Shown here one piece after another: positions 60,674 to 64,000 of a DNA stretch of 64,000 nt. The translations under genes were made by a program, and so were the position numbers. The notes below the pieces were generated by a model, which worked only from the letters and a program-made list of their open reading frames with translations, did not search any database and was not told the origin of the DNA. The stretch covers positions 124,001-188,000 of the forward strand of contig NZ_AVGG01000001.1 in assembly GCF_000498535.1 (NCBI RefSeq), read 5' to 3'. Source of the DNA: Flavobacterium limnosediminis JC2902 (GTDB lineage: Bacteria > Bacteroidota > Bacteroidia > Flavobacteriales > Flavobacteriaceae). The stretch's first letter is position 1; the number at the start of each line of letters is the position of its first letter.

Positions 60674-61456
60674 ATGAACATACAGACCATCAATAAGAGC
60701 ATCCAAACCCAGAGGGATCTTTTATTAAATCATTCGCTATACAAGCAAATCCAAACCGTTGATGATTTACGCCATTTTCTGGAAGGACATGTATATGCGG
60801 TTTGGGATTTTATGTCATTATTAAAAGCCCTTCAGCAAAAACTGACGTGTACCACCACACCTTGGTTCGCCTCGCCAAATGCCGAAATGCGTTATCTGAT
60901 CAACGAAATCGTTTTGGCCGAAGAATCCGACCTAGCGTTGGACGGAAAAAGACAGAGCCATTTCGAAATGTATCTGGATGCGATGAAAGCAAGTGGCGCC
61001 AACACGGTAACCATTGAAAGTTTTCTAGAAAGCGTAATCTCGATGCAGAATATTTTCGTTTCGATAAAAATCAGTGATTTGCACCCGAAGATTAAGGACT
61101 TTCTTGATTTTACGTTTCAGGTAATCGAACACGGGAAACCGCATGAAATTGCAGCGGCATTTACTTTCGGAAGAGAAGACCTGATTCCGGACATGTTTTC
61201 TGAAATCCTGAAAAACTTCCAGGCGAATTTCCCGGAAACCGATTTGTCCAAACTGATTTATTATTTCGAACGACATATTGAACTGGATGCGGACGACCAC
61301 GGACCGATGGCGATGCAGATGATAACCGAACTGTGCGGGGAAGACAATCAAAAATGGAAAGAAGTGGAAACCATTTCGATTCAGGCACTGGAAAAACGCA
61401 TCGGTTTATGGGATGCGATTGAAGAGCACATTAACGAAACACATTTAGCTGTCTAA
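60674..61456 (+). CDS. DUF3050 protein (haem-oxygenase-like fold)
   Basis: The 260-residue protein is mostly helical and matches DUF3050: LEGHVYAVWDFMSLLKALQQ at about 37-56, EIVLAEESD...SHFEMYLDAM at about 80-107, and FERHIELDADDHGPMAMQM at about 200-218. The repeated His and Glu/Asp in these helices resemble metal-binding haem-oxygenase-like diiron oxidases. The substrate is unknown. It stands alone between two terminators. Confidence 0.82.
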   Translation: MNIQTINKSIQTQRDLLLNHSLYKQIQTVDDLRHFLEGHVYAVWDFMSLLKALQQKLTCTTTPWFASPNAEMRYLINEIVLAEESDLALDGKRQSHFEMYLDAMKASGANTVTIESFLESVISMQNIFVSIKISDLHPKIKDFLDFTFQVIEHGKPHEIAAAFTFGREDLIPDMFSEILKNFQANFPETDLSKLIYYFERHIELDADDHGPMAMQMITELCGEDNQKWKEVETISIQALEKRIGLWDAIEEHINETHLAV

Positions 61457-61457
61457 T

Positions 61458-61487
61458 AAAAAGTCCCGATTTGATATCGGGCCTTTT
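61458..61487. terminator. Terminator between DUF3050 and the convergent operon
   Basis: AAAAAGTCCCGAT pairs with ATCGGGCCTTTTT with one mismatch. A-run and T-run flank it. Confidence 0.75.
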
Positions 61488-62503
61488 TATTTTGATTTCC
61501 AAATAAACCCGTCGAGAAGATAATGTGTAAACTGCGGCACTGTGAGCAGCGGAACAACCAAAAATTGCCAATTGGAAAAACTGTCAACATGCAGGAAAAA
61601 CTGCTCCTTCCAAACCAATATTTCCCATAAATATTCTTCGGAAAATGCAATTAAAAGCAAAATGCCTACATAAAGCAAAATACCTTTAAATTCTTTCAGA
61701 TGGTGTAAAACACCTAATTCAGAAACCTCTTTCTGATCAATTTCCTTCAAATAAATCAATGCCATATACGGAATTCCGTGTGAAACAACATTCAGCAACG
61801 TAAAGACCAAATCATTGTTAAAATACACAATCCCAAAATACCAAGACAAAGCGGTCCCTGTAATGATTGTGTTTTTTGGAATATTAAAATAGTTTTCTTT
61901 TATCGATTTATAACTTGTTCTCAAAATATAAAAAACCATTACAGCAGCATAAATCCAAGTCAGCACTTCGATTAGCATTTCATTTTCAAACCGGAAGAAT
62001 TCCTCTTCCACAAACCAGTTGAATGCACGTGGGGAAGAAAAAAACCAATACAACATCGGAAAACCGGTTGCCGTATAAATCACAAAAGCATCAAACCATC
62101 TGTTCACCTTTGTTTTTTCTTCCTTCCTTGCATAAAGTCTCATAAAGCCATATTGTTGACGGATAAAATGAAACACTGCCACATAAGCCAGCACAGACCA
62201 GAAAACCTTACTTCCGAAAGAAAAAAGCAATAATCCGATACTAAAACAGAGTATGGGCAATGCAATCAACATCTTTTTTCTTTTCCGGTATTCCGAAGGC
62301 ACAAAATATGTTTTGAATAAGGTTGCATAAACGTGTGCCACGTCAATAAAAACAATCAGGAACAGCCAAGTATAAAACGAGTGATTCTCTTCAACCGACT
62401 GTAGCCAATTTTGACATAAAAACACGATCGCCACCACAACAAAAGAAGGTGCGAGAATAAAAACACTGTCGGTTTTCGCTTTATGAATCCAAGGTTGTTC
62501 CAT
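61487..62503 (-). CDS. Polytopic membrane protein with conserved-looking histidines
   Basis: The 338-residue protein has about eight or nine transmembrane helices. His residues lie in membrane or near-membrane positions: H57 (DVAHVYATLFKTYF), H112 (FHFIRQQYGFMRLY), H242 (VSHGIPYMALIYL) and H327 with D331 (PQFTHYLLDGFIWK). This spread resembles membrane metalloenzymes, but I recognise no named family. The start lies 23 nt inside the end of the FAD oxidoreductase gene, so the two are translationally coupled and probably act together. Confidence 0.75.
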   Translation of the reverse strand: MEQPWIHKAKTDSVFILAPSFVVVAIVFLCQNWLQSVEENHSFYTWLFLIVFIDVAHVYATLFKTYFVPSEYRKRKKMLIALPILCFSIGLLLFSFGSKVFWSVLAYVAVFHFIRQQYGFMRLYARKEEKTKVNRWFDAFVIYTATGFPMLYWFFSSPRAFNWFVEEEFFRFENEMLIEVLTWIYAAVMVFYILRTSYKSIKENYFNIPKNTIITGTALSWYFGIVYFNNDLVFTLLNVVSHGIPYMALIYLKEIDQKEVSELGVLHHLKEFKGILLYVGILLLIAFSEEYLWEILVWKEQFFLHVDSFSNWQFLVVPLLTVPQFTHYLLDGFIWKSK

Positions 62504-64000
62504 CCAAGATTGTATTTACGACATTTATTCCCTGATGAAAGGCTTCCTCGAAAATGGAAATCCCTGCCAAATCCGAATGGGCGAAGAAAATCTTATTTTC
62601 AATACTTTTTGCGGCCTCTTTCTTAGCGGCACCAAACAGAAATCCCGGAACAGGACTTATCATTCCATGTCCCAATAAGTGAATGGAAATTTCTTCTGTT
62701 TTACCCTCAATATCCGGATGTGCCATTTTTAAATCGTCAAAAACCATTTGCTTCCAATGTTCCTTTTTCTGCTTATACAGCGTCCTTCGGCTCTTTCTGA
62801 TATCAGAAGAAGAAAAACTGTAATAATAGGTTATCACTTTTTTAGATTGCACTTGTCGTACCGACTGATGCTGGTCGTAAATATACCCCAAACCTTTCGA
62901 TCCGTGAATCACATTATCCCAACACAAAGGGTAACTGTAATTATCGGTTAAATCGGAAACGGTTAATGTCGCCAAAAGCCACGGTGCATAATGGAATTCA
63001 CGGGCGATATGTTTTCTGTTTTCCAACAAATGCTGATTGATGAACTGTGGAGTGGCCAAAACGACCTTATCCGCAATTATTTCCACCGATTCTTTCTTCA
63101 TATCATCAAAAGCATGAACAACAGTTTTATCCCCTTCAATCTTTACTTCATAAGCCAAATGACTTTTCAGTGTTTTCCCATTGGAATATTTTTTCAGATG
63201 CGTGGCTAATCTTGCATTGCCTTCCGGCCAGGTAAGAACATTTTCTTTTCCGTCGGAAGTTACATTATGTTTTCTTCCTGCGAAATAATGAATTCCCGCC
63301 CAGGCAGAAACGTAATCAACGCCCAAACCAAAATCGTCACGGCAACAATAATCTACATAAGCAATCAACGGCCCCGATGTAAGCTGATTTTCATCAAGCC
63401 ATTGCTTCATTGTGATACTGTCCAACTTTATGGTTTCAACATCTCTTGAGGAATTCGCCAACGGAATATCGAAAAGATACTTACCATCAGCTCCTTTCGT
63501 TTCACGGAAATAATCCATTTTTGAGAAGAAAACCTGAAACTCTCTTTCATCAGTAATTGAATTCCCGTATTTCGGAACCAAGCCTTCCTGCCAGTCATTT
63601 TTGTAAAACAACCTTTCCTGAGGTGTGAATGTAAGTTGGGCTTCATCGAATTCCGGAAAACCTTTAGTATCATAACCAAGTATTACTTTTTCTTCTTCCA
63701 AAAACTGTAGCAATGCTTTATCATGAAAATTAGGCAATGGCAGGTAATGTGCCCCTAAAGGAAATTTGGAAAATTGGTTTTCACCGTTGGAAGAATTCCC
63801 TCCCAAATGGTTTTCCAGTTCCAAAACTAAAAAATCGGAAATTCCTTTTTTTCTAAACTGACGGGCAGCACTTAAACCGGAAATTCCACCACCAATAATC
63901 AGATAGGGAATATGAATCTGACGTGTCGGCTTTGGGAAATTTTTTACCCACAACCGATGTCCGAGAATATGATTGGTTCCCGAAAGACGAATAAGTAAGG
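62481..64000 (-). CDS. FAD/NAD(P)-dependent amine oxidase-like oxidoreductase (5' end beyond window)
   Basis: The frame starts beyond the right edge: upstream codons read ..SGTNHILGHRLWVKNFPKPT without a stop, and the only in-frame start nearby is TTG 63953. The protein has the Rossmann dinucleotide motif LIIGGGISGLSAARQF and a body like protoporphyrinogen or amine oxidases (LELENHLGGNSSNG, VVLATPQFINQHLL). Its 3' end reads FAHSDLAGISIFEEAFHQGI, the usual FAD-tail segment. It is coupled to the following membrane-protein gene. The substrate is unknown. Confidence 0.86.
   Translation of the reverse strand, partial: LLIRLSGTNHILGHRLWVKNFPKPTRQIHIPYLIIGGGISGLSAARQFRKKGISDFLVLELENHLGGNSSNGENQFSKFPLGAHYLPLPNFHDKALLQFLEEEKVILGYDTKGFPEFDEAQLTFTPQERLFYKNDWQEGLVPKYGNSITDEREFQVFFSKMDYFRETKGADGKYLFDIPLANSSRDVETIKLDSITMKQWLDENQLTSGPLIAYVDYCCRDDFGLGVDYVSAWAGIHYFAGRKHNVTSDGKENVLTWPEGNARLATHLKKYSNGKTLKSHLAYEVKIEGDKTVVHAFDDMKKESVEIIADKVVLATPQFINQHLLENRKHIAREFHYAPWLLATLTVSDLTDNYSYPLCWDNVIHGSKGLGYIYDQHQSVRQVQSKKVITYYYSFSSSDIRKSRRTLYKQKKEHWKQMVFDDLKMAHPDIEGKTEEISIHLLGHGMISPVPGFLFGAAKKEAAKSIENKIFFAHSDLAGISIFEEAFHQGINVVNTILDGTTLDS

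Overview
The window reads as chromosome of a flavobacterium (Bacteroidota, Flavobacteriaceae, Flavobacterium-like). The evidence is a protein ending in a type IX secretion C-terminal sorting domain, DnaE fused to an N-terminal DnaQ-like exonuclease, mevalonate-pathway genes, many Cys-anchored lipoproteins, Bacteroidota-type promoters (TTTG about 18-19 bp before TAnnTTTG) ahead of tRNA genes, and few recognisable Shine-Dalgarno sites. No phage, insertion sequence, CRISPR array or rRNA operon was seen.

Layout. 0-8 kb: a minus-strand cell-envelope operon (coaX, an outer-membrane protein, lptC, a small membrane protein, ppiD), tRNA-Phe and a large AsmA-like protein. 8-13 kb: NTF2-like and DUF58 proteins, two copies of tRNA-Asp, and a CUB/type IX cargo gene broken by an in-frame TGA. 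13-25 kb: EamA transporter, DUF456, GT2 glycosyltransferase plus flippase-like protein, ruvC, DUF6252-like lipoproteins, hemW, cyclase, YjbR, PH/SHOCT and DUF4407 proteins. 25-37 kb: M20 dipeptidase, tRNA-Leu, a kinase-like protein without an ATPase domain, GDPD, a BaiN-type flavoprotein, TspO, an isoprenoid cluster (mevalonate diphosphate decarboxylase, mevalonate kinase, UbiA prenyltransferase), a pseudouridine synthase and thioredoxin. 37-45 kb: dnaE, an RRM protein, rpsP-rimM and trmN6.

45-58.5 kb is the unusual part. It looks like a dedicated system for exporting and oxidatively folding small cysteine-rich peptides, and it is built from two tandem copies of one unit. Each unit has, in the same order: a membrane-spanning TPR/AraC-type regulator, a convergent gene for a short cysteine-free peptide with a GG or GKG leader, a divergent intergenic region with an AT-rich palindrome whose 16-bp core is identical in both units, a fusion of a degenerate C39-like domain, a VKOR domain and a thioredoxin domain, and one or two genes for 55-58-residue peptides with 4-6 cysteines. 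Unit A continues into a C39-peptidase ABC exporter, a carboxypeptidase-regulatory-domain protein and an HlyD-type adaptor. The three Cys-rich peptide genes share a MLKNIL leader; two carry a GG site and one does not. My reading is that the exporter cleaves and exports the peptides, the VKOR-thioredoxin fusions form their disulfides, and the regulators sense something in the periplasm, possibly the cysteine-free peptides. Parts of this (PCAT exporters, VKOR fusions, GG leaders) are known families; the duplicated, regulator-coupled arrangement is inferred here and untested.

59-64 kb: an acyl-CoA dehydrogenase of glutaryl-CoA dehydrogenase type, a DUF3050 protein, and an operon of a FAD-dependent oxidoreductase (running off the window end) with a histidine-bearing membrane protein.
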